From: Pseudomonas lijiangensis
GTDB taxonomy: Bacteria; Pseudomonadota; Gammaproteobacteria; Pseudomonadales; Pseudomonadaceae
Length of the DNA stretch: 64,000 bases
Direction: 5' to 3'
Assembly (NCBI RefSeq): GCF_018968705.1
Contig: NZ_CP076668.1
Location: forward strand, 3,359,001-3,423,000
This document shows, piece after piece, positions 16,019-25,235 of this stretch. The notes under the pieces were generated by a model, which did not search any database, was not told the origin of the DNA, and saw only the letters and a program-made list of their open reading frames with translations. The translations under genes were made by a program, and so were the position numbers. Each line of letters begins with the position of its first letter. Within the stretch, counting starts at the first letter, position 1.

Positions 16019-17044
16019 ATGAGCGCCCCCAACCTCAGCGAAGCAGAATATGACGCAATCACCGATGCCGCCGCGCATTGGTGCATGCGCCTGCATGCCG
16101 ATGACTGCACGGATGCGGAGCGAAAGGTTTTCAATCAGTGGCTCAATGCTCATCCACAGCATGCGATCGAATACCAGGCAATGCTGGAGATATGGGATAT
16201 TTCCGAGCAGGTCACGCCCGTCAATCCAGCCCCGGTGATCGAACTCAAGCCACAAGCGCCGACGGCTCCGTCCTACCGCAAACGCTCGCGCCGTCACTAC
16301 GCCGTTGCTGCCACTATTGCTGCCCTGGCCATTCCTCTGGCAGGCATTATCGGCTGGAATCAAGGCTGGATTCCCAACGCTTACGACACCTACGAAACCC
16401 TGGACGCCACTCGGGTCGTCACCATGGCCGACGGTAGCCGTGTGGAGCTGAATCTGGGCACGCAACTGACTTACGCCAATTACAAGGATCGGCGCAGCGT
16501 CACCCTGAAAAAGGGCGAGGCGTTCTTTGAAGTCAGCCATGACAGCACTCACCCGTTCGTGGTCAGGGCCGGTCAGGGCAGCGTCAAGGTGACGGGCACC
16601 CGCTTCAATGTCTGGATGTATCAGGAGCAGGTGCGGGTCATGCTGGTCGACGGTTCGGTGCAGGTCTGCAGTGACCGTTCGCAGCCGGGCGCCGGTTATC
16701 GTCTGGAGCCAGGCATGCAGGCCAGTTACAAGCCTGGGGACTTCCAGCCGAAAATCAGTGAAACCCACAGCGGCGACACCAGCCTTGCCTGGCGCAATGG
16801 CAAGCTGATCTTCAATGACCTGCCACTGAGCCAGGCATTGCCCTTGATCAACCGCTACCTCCCGACGCCGATCCTGCTGGCGGATAACGCCACGGGCGCC
16901 ATTCGCCTGGGCGGCAGCTACAACACTCAGGACATGTCGAATCTGCTGGCATCCCTGCCCAAGGTATTGCCGGTATTCGTCACCCGCAATCAGGAAGGCA
17001 ACCCCGTCCTCAACAAACGCTCTTCGGCAACGCCCAAAGGCTGA
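16019..17044 (+). CDS. FecR-family anti-sigma / sigma regulator, orphan
   Basis: FecR proteins carry a signal from a TonB-dependent receptor across the inner membrane to an ECF sigma factor. The 341-residue protein has the usual order: a cytoplasmic N-terminal DUF4880 domain (about 5-55), one membrane segment (YAVAATIAALAIPLAGIIGW, about 97-117), a periplasmic FecR domain (TMADGSRVELNLGTQLTYAN onward) and a C-terminal DUF4974-like part. Normally a fecI-type sigma gene lies directly upstream and a receptor gene downstream. Neither is here: dpkA is divergent upstream and a winged-helix gene follows. Confidence 0.92.
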   Translation: MSAPNLSEAEYDAITDAAAHWCMRLHADDCTDAERKVFNQWLNAHPQHAIEYQAMLEIWDISEQVTPVNPAPVIELKPQAPTAPSYRKRSRRHYAVAATIAALAIPLAGIIGWNQGWIPNAYDTYETLDATRVVTMADGSRVELNLGTQLTYANYKDRRSVTLKKGEAFFEVSHDSTHPFVVRAGQGSVKVTGTRFNVWMYQEQVRVMLVDGSVQVCSDRSQPGAGYRLEPGMQASYKPGDFQPKISETHSGDTSLAWRNGKLIFNDLPLSQALPLINRYLPTPILLADNATGAIRLGGSYNTQDMSNLLASLPKVLPVFVTRNQEGNPVLNKRSSATPKG

Positions 17045-17308
17045 TCCTCTTATTGCCGCACTATTTCCTTTGCGATAAACGCAAATGCGAAGCGTTTTCA
17101 CAGTTTTTTGAATAATCCCTCGTTATGATCCGGGCGTTCGCGCTGCTTTCTGTCGCCCGGAAAACGGCCGTCGTCCTGGCAAAAACACATTTTTATGTTT
17201 TTTTTGCGTTCAAATATGAGTTTTTCAGGCGTTCGTTCGTCATTAGTAATGAGTTTCGTTCACAGAACCCAATGAGCCGTATCTGAAAAAGCCTGAAAAG
17301 GAGTTTGC

Positions 17309-17692
17309 ATGTTCAATCGTCAAGGAATTACAACCCGCACGATGCTCCGGCAGACGGCCCTTTCTGCCCAGGCAGAATCGCCCGCCGCAGAAACCGATCG
17401 CCCCGGCAATGAACATATAAGGCTGCTGCTGAAAAGTTTTGGTCTGCGCACCAGCCTCGTCAGGCTGAAGGTCCTGGATGCGCTGCTGGCGGCCAATGAT
17501 GAAGGCCAGACCCTGGGAGTACGGGGTGTACACAGCCAGTTGCTGCGACTCGATGTGCCGTTGTCTTTTCTCAGTGTCCGCGAGGTGCTCAAGCGCCTGT
17601 GTGATGAAGGCGTGATCAACCTCAATGCGGACAAGACCTACAGCCTGCACCCTCGCGCCTGGGAATGGCTGAGCGAATCGAACAAGGATTGA
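17309..17692 (+). CDS. Winged-helix DNA-binding protein, Fur N-terminal-like
   Basis: The 127-residue protein contains one winged-helix region (LLLKSFGLRTSLVRLKVLDA to EGVINLNADKTYSLHPRAWE). The fold pattern resembles the N-terminal half of Fur-family regulators, and Pseudomonas homologues are often annotated as iron/zinc uptake regulation proteins. No Fur-type metal-binding or dimerisation half is present; no HHDH motif or C-terminal cysteine pairs can be seen. A good AAAAGGAG precedes the ATG. It is thus probably a DNA-binding protein without a metal sensor, function unknown. Confidence 0.7.
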   Translation: MFNRQGITTRTMLRQTALSAQAESPAAETDRPGNEHIRLLLKSFGLRTSLVRLKVLDALLAANDEGQTLGVRGVHSQLLRLDVPLSFLSVREVLKRLCDEGVINLNADKTYSLHPRAWEWLSESNKD

Positions 17693-17725
17693 CACCCTCG
17701 ATGCGACGATGCAGGGCAGCGAATC

Positions 17726-17914
17726 TCAGCGCTTGACCTTGCGTCGCATGATGCCGTTCAGAACGACCACGATCACGGCCACGCTGATGGCAATGTACTG
17801 GAAGGTCTTCTCACTCAGCACACCCGTGTTCTGCAGGTGTGACAGCCCCAGCATGATCGCCATGACGGACAGGATGATCAGAATGGAGTAAATCAAGCGT
17901 TGCTTGTTGGTCAT
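17726..17914 (-). CDS. Small membrane protein with two transmembrane segments
   Basis: The 62-residue protein has two hydrophobic segments, LIYSILIILSVMAIMLGL and FQYIAISVAVIVVVLNGI, joined by a short loop, and a basic tail RRKVKR that should be cytoplasmic. CAGGA lies nine bases before the ATG at 17914. Function unknown. It is convergent with the winged-helix gene and divergent from the antiporter gene. Confidence 0.75.
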   Translation of the reverse strand: MTNKQRLIYSILIILSVMAIMLGLSHLQNTGVLSEKTFQYIAISVAVIVVVLNGIMRRKVKR

Positions 17915-18131
17915 AACGGTTTCCTGAGTTCTCTGGACAGCATTGGCTCTGCGCAAATGCCCGCATATGGTACGCCGATGCGCCGTTTCTGGCACGGCCC
18001 TCCCGCCTCATCACAAGCCCCTGTGACAGACATAGAGCACAATTGAACATGGCTCTGTGAATCACGCATGGTTTAATGCCGCCCTTCAAAGTCGTTTATC
18101 GACTGTTCATGACTTGCCAAGGAGTTTCAAC

Positions 18132-19943
18132 ATGCCCCATGAAGGCAGCCTGCTACAGGCCGCAGTCGTGTTCCTGCTCGCCGCCGTATTGACTGTTCCG
18201 CTGGCCAAGCGCCTGCAACTGGGCGCCGTGCTGGGCTATTTATTCGCGGGCGTCATCATCGGCCCTTCAGTACTCAAACTCATCGACAACCCGGAAAGCG
18301 TCAGCCATATCTCGGAACTCGGGGTGGTGTTGCTGCTGTTCATCATCGGCCTGGAGCTGTCCCCAAAACGTTTATGGGTGATGCGCAAGGCGGTCTTTGG
18401 TGTCGGCATGGCGCAAGTGCTGCTGACCGGTCTGGTGATTGGCTGTGTTGCCCTGCTAGCCTTCGAGCAACCCCTGAATACAGCTGTGGTGCTGGGTCTG
18501 GGTCTCGCATTGTCTTCCACCGCTTTCGGCCTGCAAAGCCTGGCCGAGCGCAAGGAGTTGAACAGCCCCCACGGGCGTCTGGCGTTTGCCATTCTGCTGT
18601 TTCAGGACATCGCTGCCATCCCGCTGATTGCCATGGTTCCGTTGCTGGCTGGCACCAGCCACGAGCAAGAACTCAGTTCCCATGAAAGCCTGCTCCACAG
18701 CCTGCAGGTGCTGGGCAGCATCGCAATTGTGGTGGTCGGCGGTCGCTACCTGCTGCGCCCGGTGTTTCGCATCGTGGCCAAGACCAAGATCCAGGAAGTG
18801 TCCACAGCCACCGCCCTGCTGGTGGTCATGGGGACGGCCTGGTTGATGGAGCTGGTGGGCGTGTCCATGGCGCTGGGCGCCTTCCTGGCCGGTCTGCTGC
18901 TGGCAGACTCCGAATACCGGCACGAACTCGAAGCGCAGATCGAGCCTTTCAAAGGGCTGTTGCTGGGGCTGTTTTTCATCAGCGTCGGGATGGGCGCCAA
19001 TATCAGTCTGCTGTTCAGTTCACCGGTGATTGTGCTGGGGCTGACATTTCTGCTGATTGCCCTGAAGTTTCCTCTGCTGTTTTTCATCGGGCGTCTGGCA
19101 GGCGGGTTGAGTAAACAGAATGCCCTGAGCCTGGGGCTGGTGCTGGCCGCAGGGGGTGAATTCGCTTTCGTTGTCTTCAAGATCGGCAATCAGCAAGGTC
19201 TGTTCGAACCCGAGCTGTACGACATTCTGATCCTGGCCATTACTCTCTCGATGGCCATGACGCCGCTGCTGTTCATGGCCATGGCTCGCTGGATCAAGCC
19301 CAAGGTCAAGCCTGTCGAGGTGCCGGACGAGTACCGCGATATCAATACCGACAGCCCTCGCGTGGTGATTGCCGGCATGGGCCGTATGGGCCAGATCGTG
19401 GCGCGTATTCTGCGAGCGCAGAATATCCCTTTCGTGGCGCTGGATACTGCGGTGGAATCCATCGAGTTCTCGCGCAGCTTCGGCAATGTACCGGTGTTCT
19501 ACGGCGATCCGATGAAACCGGAAATCCTGCGGGCGGCCAAGGTTCATGAGGCGGAGTTCTTTATCATCGCCACCGATGACCCCGACACCAACATCAAGAC
19601 CGCCGAGCTGATCCGCAAGTTGTACCCGGACATGAAGATCATCGCCCGCGCCCGTAACCGCCAGCACGTCCATCGCCTGATCGACGTGGGCGCCCAGGCG
19701 GTACGTGAAACCTTCTATTCCAGTCTGGAAATGAGCCGTCAGACCTTGCTGGGCCTAGGTTTGAGCCAAGCCCAGGCCGACGCGCGAATCAGCCGCTTCA
19801 AGCGTCACGACGAGCAGGTACTGGCTGCCCAGCATCTGGTGTATGACGACGAAGCCAAGCTTCTGCAAACCGCACGGGAAGCCAGGAAGGAACTGGCGCA
19901 GTTGTTCGAGGCGGACCGTCAGGAAGAGGAATCAGGCAAGTAG
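18132..19943 (+). CDS. Kef-type monovalent cation:proton antiporter (CPA2)
   Basis: The 603-residue protein has an N-terminal Na+/H+ exchanger domain with about twelve membrane segments (LQAAVVFLLAAVLTVPLAKR onward) and a C-terminal RCK/TrkA-N domain starting at VVIAGMGRMGQIVARILRA, a Rossmann fold with a nucleotide-binding glycine motif. This matches KefB/KefC, glutathione-gated potassium efflux systems that protect against electrophiles. No KefF/KefG ancillary protein gene is adjacent, so gating by glutathione adducts is not certain. AAGGAG lies eight bases before the start at 18132. Confidence 0.92.
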   Translation: MPHEGSLLQAAVVFLLAAVLTVPLAKRLQLGAVLGYLFAGVIIGPSVLKLIDNPESVSHISELGVVLLLFIIGLELSPKRLWVMRKAVFGVGMAQVLLTGLVIGCVALLAFEQPLNTAVVLGLGLALSSTAFGLQSLAERKELNSPHGRLAFAILLFQDIAAIPLIAMVPLLAGTSHEQELSSHESLLHSLQVLGSIAIVVVGGRYLLRPVFRIVAKTKIQEVSTATALLVVMGTAWLMELVGVSMALGAFLAGLLLADSEYRHELEAQIEPFKGLLLGLFFISVGMGANISLLFSSPVIVLGLTFLLIALKFPLLFFIGRLAGGLSKQNALSLGLVLAAGGEFAFVVFKIGNQQGLFEPELYDILILAITLSMAMTPLLFMAMARWIKPKVKPVEVPDEYRDINTDSPRVVIAGMGRMGQIVARILRAQNIPFVALDTAVESIEFSRSFGNVPVFYGDPMKPEILRAAKVHEAEFFIIATDDPDTNIKTAELIRKLYPDMKIIARARNRQHVHRLIDVGAQAVRETFYSSLEMSRQTLLGLGLSQAQADARISRFKRHDEQVLAAQHLVYDDEAKLLQTAREARKELAQLFEADRQEEESGK

Positions 19944-19954
19944 TGCTTAAACTT

Positions 19955-20044
19955 GTGGGAGGGGCCTTGGCCGCGACAGCATCAGTGAAGGCAACACATC
20001 TTCAGCGCACTTCAACTGGCTGTCGCGGCCAAGGCCCCTCCCAC
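19955..20044. repeat. Palindromic repeat (REP-type pair), G-rich arm version
   Basis: Arms 19955-19980 and 20019-20044 are perfect 26-base reverse complements (beginning GTGGGAGGGGCCTTGGCC) separated by 38 bases. A TTAACTGATCGG piece follows at 20083-20094. The arm is a known type of dispersed repeat in pseudomonads. It may also end kef transcription. Confidence 0.85.
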
Positions 20045-20119
20045 GGATTGGGATCCTGCCACCTGCTTTTTGAAAATGCCTCTTAACTGATCGGTATTAC
20101 TCCTGCCCGGTCAGCGGCT

Positions 20120-21061
20120 TCAGTCGCGAGAACTGTCGGCATACGGGCTGTCCCAATACCGTTTGTGCATGCCGAGCTTTTTCTTGAGGGCATTGGGCAA
20201 ACGCTTTTCCTGCTTGCTCAGTTTGTAGGCCAGCAGCTTGAGGGCGTTGCGAATGAAAGACAGTGGCCACAGCAGAAAGCGACGCTTGCCCAGAAAGGCC
20301 AGCTCTGATTTCACATAGCGCATCCCCTCGCCCGCAATGCCGCCAAAGGTTTCGTAGATCCAGGATTCCCGAGACTGGAACACGCCAATATCGAAGTAAC
20401 GACAAAACTCTTCCCGCAGGCTGTAGTTGTGGGAATGCCTGCACACCGCCGAACCTTCGTAAGCGATTTTCCAGCCATCGAGCAGCATCCTGGCCGTGAC
20501 GTACATGTCTTCGGAGAGGATCACATGCCGCGGGAAGCCTCCCGTCGCCAGCAACGCCTCACGACGATACGCCGCGAAGGAATTCGACATGAACGGTGTC
20601 TTGATGCCCAGCGTTGCAGCATCCTCAAGGGTCTTGATCCGGGAAGTCGGCGGGTAATTGAACAGTCGCGCATGCTGCGCCAGCAGGTTGGCATCCTTGT
20701 GAGGCAACTGCCGTCCGCATACCGCGCCTACCTTGGGATCGGCAAACGGCAGCAGAATATTGGCGATGGCGTCGACATCCTCCACATAGGCATCCTGGGT
20801 CATGTAGACGTAAACGTCGTAGTCGGGGTAGCGCTCGACCATCATCTGCCGGGTGCCGCCGTGGTTGAAGTCCTTGCTGTCGATACGGATCACATTGGCG
20901 CAGCGTGACTGTGCCAGTTCCAGCGTGCCATCCGACGAGCTGGAATCAACGATCAGGGTGTCGAAGGTCGCGGTCTGGGTCGCCAGCGAATCCAGCAGGC
21001 GGTCCAGATCCTTGCGCCCGTTGTAGGTCGGAATGACACAAGCCACTCTCAAAGACGGCAT
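20120..21061 (-). CDS. Family 2 glycosyltransferase, rhamnosyltransferase-like
   Basis: The 313-residue protein has a GT-A fold start (RVACVIPTYNGRKDLDRLLD), a nucleotide-sugar site (VDSSSSDGTLE), the metal-binding acidic segment (YMTQDAYVED) and a later SEDMY motif typical of GT2 enzymes, including O-antigen rhamnosyltransferases. No membrane anchor is obvious. It is not within a visible polysaccharide cluster, so the acceptor is unknown. The start at 21061 is chosen from GGAG eight bases upstream; the longer reading adds residues not typical of the family. Confidence 0.88.
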   Translation of the reverse strand: MPSLRVACVIPTYNGRKDLDRLLDSLATQTATFDTLIVDSSSSDGTLELAQSRCANVIRIDSKDFNHGGTRQMMVERYPDYDVYVYMTQDAYVEDVDAIANILLPFADPKVGAVCGRQLPHKDANLLAQHARLFNYPPTSRIKTLEDAATLGIKTPFMSNSFAAYRREALLATGGFPRHVILSEDMYVTARMLLDGWKIAYEGSAVCRHSHNYSLREEFCRYFDIGVFQSRESWIYETFGGIAGEGMRYVKSELAFLGKRRFLLWPLSFIRNALKLLAYKLSKQEKRLPNALKKKLGMHKRYWDSPYADSSRD

Positions 21062-21150
21062 AACAATACTCCAGAGCAAATTCCTGATGCCCAATCTGTC
21101 AGCGTGTTTGAGGGTAGCTCATGCCTCGCCGGACGACCATTTGAATGTAA

Positions 21151-22359
21151 TCAGCCCAGCACTTCACTCAAGGGAATGAAATTGACCCAGTCACCTTCAG
21201 CAACCGTGCTGCCTTCGCGAACCTCGATCAAACCGTCGGCCCAGGCCGCACTGCGCAGAACGCCGGAGCTTTGGTTGCTGTAGGCCACGGCGCGCCCCTG
21301 CTCCAGACGCCCGCGCAGGTATTCGCGACGATTGCCTGCCTTGCGCCAGACGAATCCGGCCGGGACGGGAAACTGCATGGGCGTGACATCTGCAACACCC
21401 TGACGGCGGAGCAGATAGGCGCGAGCCAACAACGCAAAAGTGACCAGCGTGGACGCCGGATTACCCGGCAGGCCGATCACCGGCACGCCACGGAAATGGC
21501 CGAAGGTCAGCGGCTTGCCCGGCTTGATCGCCAGCTTCCACAACGACAGCTCGCCCTCTTCGCGCAGCGCATGGCCGAGGAAGTCCGCTTCGCCTACGGA
21601 TACGCCGCCCGTGGACAGGATCAGGTCGACCTCGTTGAGCCCCGCCAATGCAGCACGGGTCTTTTCCAGATCGTCCGGCAGGATGCCGGCATCCACGACT
21701 TCGCACTCAAGACGCTTCAACCAACTGCACAGCAGCACGCGATTACTGTTGTAGATCTGCCCGGGACCCAAGGGCTGACCGGGTTCGATCAACTCATCGC
21801 CAGTGGACAGCACGGCCACACGGACCCGGCGTATGACTTCCAGCTCAGCCAACCCCAGGGATGCCGCGAGCCCCAGCTCGATAGGCCCCAGGCGAGTCCC
21901 CGTCGCCAGCACCTTGTCGCCGACCGTGGTTTCCTGTCCTTGGGGACGGATGTTCTGGCCAGGCTTCAGTGGTTCGGTAAAGCGTACGCGCTGGTCATCC
22001 AGGACTTCGGCGTTTTCCTGCATCTCGACGCAATCGGCACCTTCCGGCATGGGAGCGCCGGTGAAGATCCGTGCGCAAGTGCCGGCTGCCAATGGCTCGG
22101 GAGCCTGCCCGGCGAAGATTCTCTGGCTGACGGACAGCGGCTCGCCGTTCCAGTCCGCCAGACGCAAGGCGTAACCGTCCATGGCGCTGTTGGGCCAGGG
22201 CGGCAGGTCAAGGGTGGAAATCAGGTCCACCGCCAACACACGACCCTGGGCTTCGGCCAGCGGAACCCGTTCACGCTCGGTGATGGGCGAGGCTTCGGCC
22301 ATTTCCAGCAGACGCGCAATGGCTTGTTCGACAGGCATCAGGGCCTGAGGTGCGTTCAT
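21151..22359 (-). CDS. moeA: Molybdopterin molybdenumtransferase
   Basis: MoeA inserts molybdate into adenylated molybdopterin. The 402-residue protein has the family's motifs: PPWPNSAMDGYALR near the N-terminus, LSTGDELIEPGQPL, the MPT-binding LSTGGVSVGEADF and IGLPGNPASTLVTF. It lies six bases after moaB in the same direction, so the two form an operon. The nitrate reductase at 60-63 kb is one likely user of the cofactor. Confidence 0.97.
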   Translation of the reverse strand: MNAPQALMPVEQAIARLLEMAEASPITERERVPLAEAQGRVLAVDLISTLDLPPWPNSAMDGYALRLADWNGEPLSVSQRIFAGQAPEPLAAGTCARIFTGAPMPEGADCVEMQENAEVLDDQRVRFTEPLKPGQNIRPQGQETTVGDKVLATGTRLGPIELGLAASLGLAELEVIRRVRVAVLSTGDELIEPGQPLGPGQIYNSNRVLLCSWLKRLECEVVDAGILPDDLEKTRAALAGLNEVDLILSTGGVSVGEADFLGHALREEGELSLWKLAIKPGKPLTFGHFRGVPVIGLPGNPASTLVTFALLARAYLLRRQGVADVTPMQFPVPAGFVWRKAGNRREYLRGRLEQGRAVAYSNQSSGVLRSAAWADGLIEVREGSTVAEGDWVNFIPLSEVLG

Positions 22360-22365
22360 GCCCGT

Positions 22366-22905
22366 TCAACCACGGGTGGCGCAGGGCTCGGCCTGCCTGA
22401 GGTGCGGCACGAAATTGCACGGGCGGAAACGCGAATCCAGCTGTTGAGACAGAATTCCGTCCCAGGCCGTACGCACCGCGTTGGTGGAGCCCGGCAGGCA
22501 GCAGACCAGCGTACCGTTGGACAGACCGGCCAGCGCACGGGACTGAATGGTCGAGGTGCCGATATCCGGTACGGAAATCTGCCGGAACAGCTCGCCGAAA
22601 CCATCGACCTGCTTGTCCAGCAGGCAGCTCACGGCTTCCGGCGTGCTGTCACGTCCGGTAAAGCCTGTGCCGCCAGTGATCAGCACGACCTGAACCTGTT
22701 CATCGGCAATCCAGGTCGCAACCTGGGCGCGGATCTTGTACAGGTCATCCTTGAGCAGGACGCGCTCGATCAAGCCATGACCGGCTTCAGTCAGGCGATC
22801 GACGAACATCTGCCCCGAGGTGTCGTTTTCAAAGGTGCGGGTATCGCTGACGGTCAGGACGGCGATATTCAGGGGTACAAAAGGTGTGTCAGCCTTGGCT
22901 TTCAT
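22366..22905 (-). CDS. moaB: Molybdenum cofactor biosynthesis protein B
   Basis: MoaB/Mog proteins adenylate molybdopterin. The 179-residue protein contains [16 protein letters not shown] and the nucleotide-binding [20 protein letters not shown], typical of MoaB. The start at 22905 ([16 protein letters not shown]) follows ATCGAGG. The gene is divergent from mobA across 76 bases and followed by moeA. Confidence 0.95.
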   Translation of the reverse strand: MKAKADTPFVPLNIAVLTVSDTRTFENDTSGQMFVDRLTEAGHGLIERVLLKDDLYKIRAQVATWIADEQVQVVLITGGTGFTGRDSTPEAVSCLLDKQVDGFGELFRQISVPDIGTSTIQSRALAGLSNGTLVCCLPGSTNAVRTAWDGILSQQLDSRFRPCNFVPHLRQAEPCATRG

Positions 22906-22981
22906 GGCCTCGATCCGGTTGTTAAGGAAACAGGCCGGTGTTATATCACAGCACTCCTTTTTACTGCCCGGTGAGTCTTTG

Positions 22982-23584
22982 ATGAATGTTGGCGTCACAT
23001 TGGCGAACTGCTCGATCCTGCTGCTGGCCGGAGGTCAGGGACAACGCATGGGCGGGCGTGACAAAGGCCTTGTGCAATGGCAGGGCGAGCCGCTGATTCA
23101 GCACCTGCATCGCCTGACACGTCCCTTGACCGATGACCTGATCATTTCCTGCAATCGCAATCTGGAGCGTTACGCCGCTTACGCCGATCAACTGGTTCAG
23201 GACGATAATACCGACTTCTGCGGGCCTCTGGCCGGTATCCGCGCCGCCCTGCCCCTTGCCCGGCACGAATACCTGCTGGTACTGCCCTGCGACGCGCCGC
23301 TGATCGATAACGCCTTGCTGCAGGCGCTGCACAACACGGCACTGGAACACCCGAACCATCCGGTCATGGTCCGCGAAGGCGAACACTGGCAACCCCTGAT
23401 CTGCATTATTCCGACCCTCCATGCCGAGGCGCTGGAACGTGCATGGCAGAGCGGTGAACGCAGCCCGCGCAGGGCCATGGCGCCCCTGCAACCCGTGGCC
23501 TTGCAACTGGAGACTGGCGACCCGCGACTGGCCAATCTGAATACTCCCGAATTGCTGAGTCAGATCAATGAACAGGCTCAATGA
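22982..23584 (+). CDS. mobA: Molybdenum cofactor guanylyltransferase
   Basis: MobA attaches GMP to Mo-molybdopterin to give the bis-MGD cofactor used by enzymes such as nitrate reductase. The 200-residue protein has the nucleotidyltransferase signature [20 protein letters not shown] at residues 13-32, followed by the [11 protein letters not shown] and LPCDAPLI segments that bind GTP and metal. It is divergent from moaB-moeA. Confidence 0.96.
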   Translation: MNVGVTLANCSILLLAGGQGQRMGGRDKGLVQWQGEPLIQHLHRLTRPLTDDLIISCNRNLERYAAYADQLVQDDNTDFCGPLAGIRAALPLARHEYLLVLPCDAPLIDNALLQALHNTALEHPNHPVMVREGEHWQPLICIIPTLHAEALERAWQSGERSPRRAMAPLQPVALQLETGDPRLANLNTPELLSQINEQAQ

Positions 23585-23594
23585 ACTTTTCATG

Positions 23595-23621
23595 GAACTT
23601 GCAGAAGGTGTATACGTCTGA
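23595..23621 (+). promoter_or_regulatory. AlgU promoter, perfect consensus
   Basis: GAACTT (23595-23600), a spacer of exactly 16 bases, then TCTGA (23617-23621) is a perfect match to the AlgU/sigma-22 consensus. It starts 11 bases after the mobA stop and lies 37 bases before the lipoprotein ATG. Confidence 0.82.
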
Positions 23622-23657
23622 GAGTCATTAACCAAGAGTCCATCCGGAGACACTGTC

Positions 23658-23882
23658 ATGAAACAACGCACTCTTCCTGCCGCCTTTTTGCTGGCACTGG
23701 GTATTGCTTCCCTCGCAGGCTGCGCATCGCCAACTGTAATCACTCTGAATGATGGCCGTGAAATCCAGTCCGTAGACACCCCTCACTACGATGAAGATTC
23801 GGGCTTCTACGAGTTCAAGCAACTCGATGGCAAGCAGACCCGCATCAACAAGGATCAGGTACGTACCGTCAAGGATCTGTAA
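23658..23882 (+). CDS. YgdI/YgdR-family lipoprotein
   Basis: The 74-residue protein has a lipoprotein signal (LPAAFLLALGIASLAGC, lipobox SLAGC) followed by a short SH3-like domain with ITLNDGREIQSVDTPHYDE and the terminal INKDQVRTVKDL, the pattern of the YgdI/YgdR family (DUF903). Function is unknown; members are small outer-membrane lipoproteins. An AlgU promoter precedes it, suggesting an envelope-stress role. A terminator follows 18 bases after the stop. Confidence 0.93.
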   Translation: MKQRTLPAAFLLALGIASLAGCASPTVITLNDGREIQSVDTPHYDEDSGFYEFKQLDGKQTRINKDQVRTVKDL

Positions 23883-23900
23883 TCCGGACGTGATGTACAA

Positions 23901-23936
23901 AAAACCCGCCAGTCGTATTGATGGCGGGTTTTTTAT
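23901..23936 (+). terminator. Rho-independent terminator after the lipoprotein gene
   Basis: AAAACCCGCC (23901-23910) pairs with GGCGGGTTTT (23923-23932), followed by more T residues. Confidence 0.92.
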
Positions 23937-23986
23937 TGGTTGCACAGTCCTGTTCTTCGCGAATGAATTCGCTCCTACCGGGCAGT

Positions 23987-24133
23987 GCCGATCAGTCAAG
24001 GCCAATGAGTCACTTTGTGGGAGGCAGCTTGCTGGCGACTTCACGTACAGACGCGGAATATCTGCCAGTTTTCAGGCCTTTTTCGCCAGCAAGCTGCCTC
24101 CCACAAGTAGTGTTTGTGCCTTAACTGATCGGC
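23987..24133. repeat. Nested palindromic repeat (REPIN/MITE-like)
   Basis: Outer arms GCCGATCAGTCAAGGC (23987-24002) and 24118-24133 match as reverse complements at 15 of 16 bases. Inside, arms 24017-24038 and 24083-24104 are perfect 22-base reverse complements (starting GTGGGAGGCAGCTTGCTGG). The inner part is very like the copies at 38882 and 51945. A single REP-like piece (TTCGCGAATGAATTCGCTCC) lies just left at 23956-23975. Confidence 0.82.
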
Positions 24134-24137
24134 CTGC

Positions 24138-25028
24138 CTACCAGTCCAGCTTCAACAGGCTCTCGAACTGGCGTGGTTCCCCGCTCACCGGGTCGATGAA
24201 GCGCAGCCCCTGGGCTAGCAGTTTCAATGGCCGGTCGTAATCGTCGACTGCATCCTTGATGACGTCGGGATAGAACGGGTCATTGCAGATCGCCGCGCCG
24301 AGCGCCGCCATGTGGACGCGCAACTGGTGCTTCTTGCCGGTCACCGGATACAGCCCGTAACGCCACAACTCCCCGTTGCGCTCGCAGACTTCGATGCGGG
24401 TCTCGGTATTGCTTGCCCCTGGCCCTTCCTGCATGCGGAAAAACGGCTCGCCATCCACCAGTCGGCTCTTGTGCAGACGAGGAAATTCGAGCCCGGGCAG
24501 CGCAGGCGCGATGGCTTCGTAACGCTTGTCGATCTTGCGAGTGGGAAACAGCGCCTGATAAGCCGAGCGGCTTTGCCTGTTGGCCGAAAACAGCACCAGC
24601 CCGGCGGTGTGCCGGTCGATGCGATGCAGCGGAACCAGATCCGGGTTGCCCAACCGGTGAATCAGACGCCGCAGCAGGGTTTGCTCGACATACTCGCCAG
24701 CCGGCGTAACCGGCAGGAAATGGGGCTTGTCGGCTACCACCAGATGCTCGTCGGCATACAGAATCGTTTCTACGACCGGGATCGGTGTTTCGTTCGGGAC
24801 TTCGCGAAAATAGTGAATCTTCAGGCCTTCCCGATAAGCCAGATCGGGGGAAACAGGCATGCCGTTGCCATCCAGCACCCTGCCACGGGCGATGCGGTCC
24901 AGCCACTGCTCGCGGCTGATGGCCGTGAATCGCGCGCACAGGCAGTCGAGTACCGTCGTCCAGGGGCCAGGCGGCAGATAGAGGGTGCTGGCTTGGTTAT
25001 GGGCGGCAACAAAAACGGACTCGGACAT
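24138..25028 (-). CDS. RluA-family RNA pseudouridine synthase
   Basis: The enzyme isomerises uridine to pseudouridine in rRNA or tRNA. The 296-residue protein carries the catalytic motif LHRIDRHTAGLVLFS, whose aspartate is essential, and the C-terminal VTGKKHQLRVHMAALG stretch of the RluA family. The N-terminal part resembles an S4-like region (EQWLDRIARGRVLDGNGMPV). The target site cannot be told. Start is uncertain: ATG at 25028 or GTG at 25043; neither has a clear ribosome binding site. Confidence 0.88.
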   Translation of the reverse strand: MSESVFVAAHNQASTLYLPPGPWTTVLDCLCARFTAISREQWLDRIARGRVLDGNGMPVSPDLAYREGLKIHYFREVPNETPIPVVETILYADEHLVVADKPHFLPVTPAGEYVEQTLLRRLIHRLGNPDLVPLHRIDRHTAGLVLFSANRQSRSAYQALFPTRKIDKRYEAIAPALPGLEFPRLHKSRLVDGEPFFRMQEGPGASNTETRIEVCERNGELWRYGLYPVTGKKHQLRVHMAALGAAICNDPFYPDVIKDAVDDYDRPLKLLAQGLRFIDPVSGEPRQFESLLKLDW

Positions 25029-25235
25029 GCGCAGGTCTGACACTCATGAAGATGCAGGAACAACGGGACGTGCATTATCCCTCAAGGGCTTGATCCCCGC
25101 TATGCGGGCGATAACCGCACCAAATCCCTGCAAGGCCCGAGATAGAACCTGCAGCACTTTGAACCATCTGGTACATTTTGCCGAAAATGTTTGCCCGACA
25201 CCGGGCAGTGACGCCAGAACAAGAGACAGAAAGTC

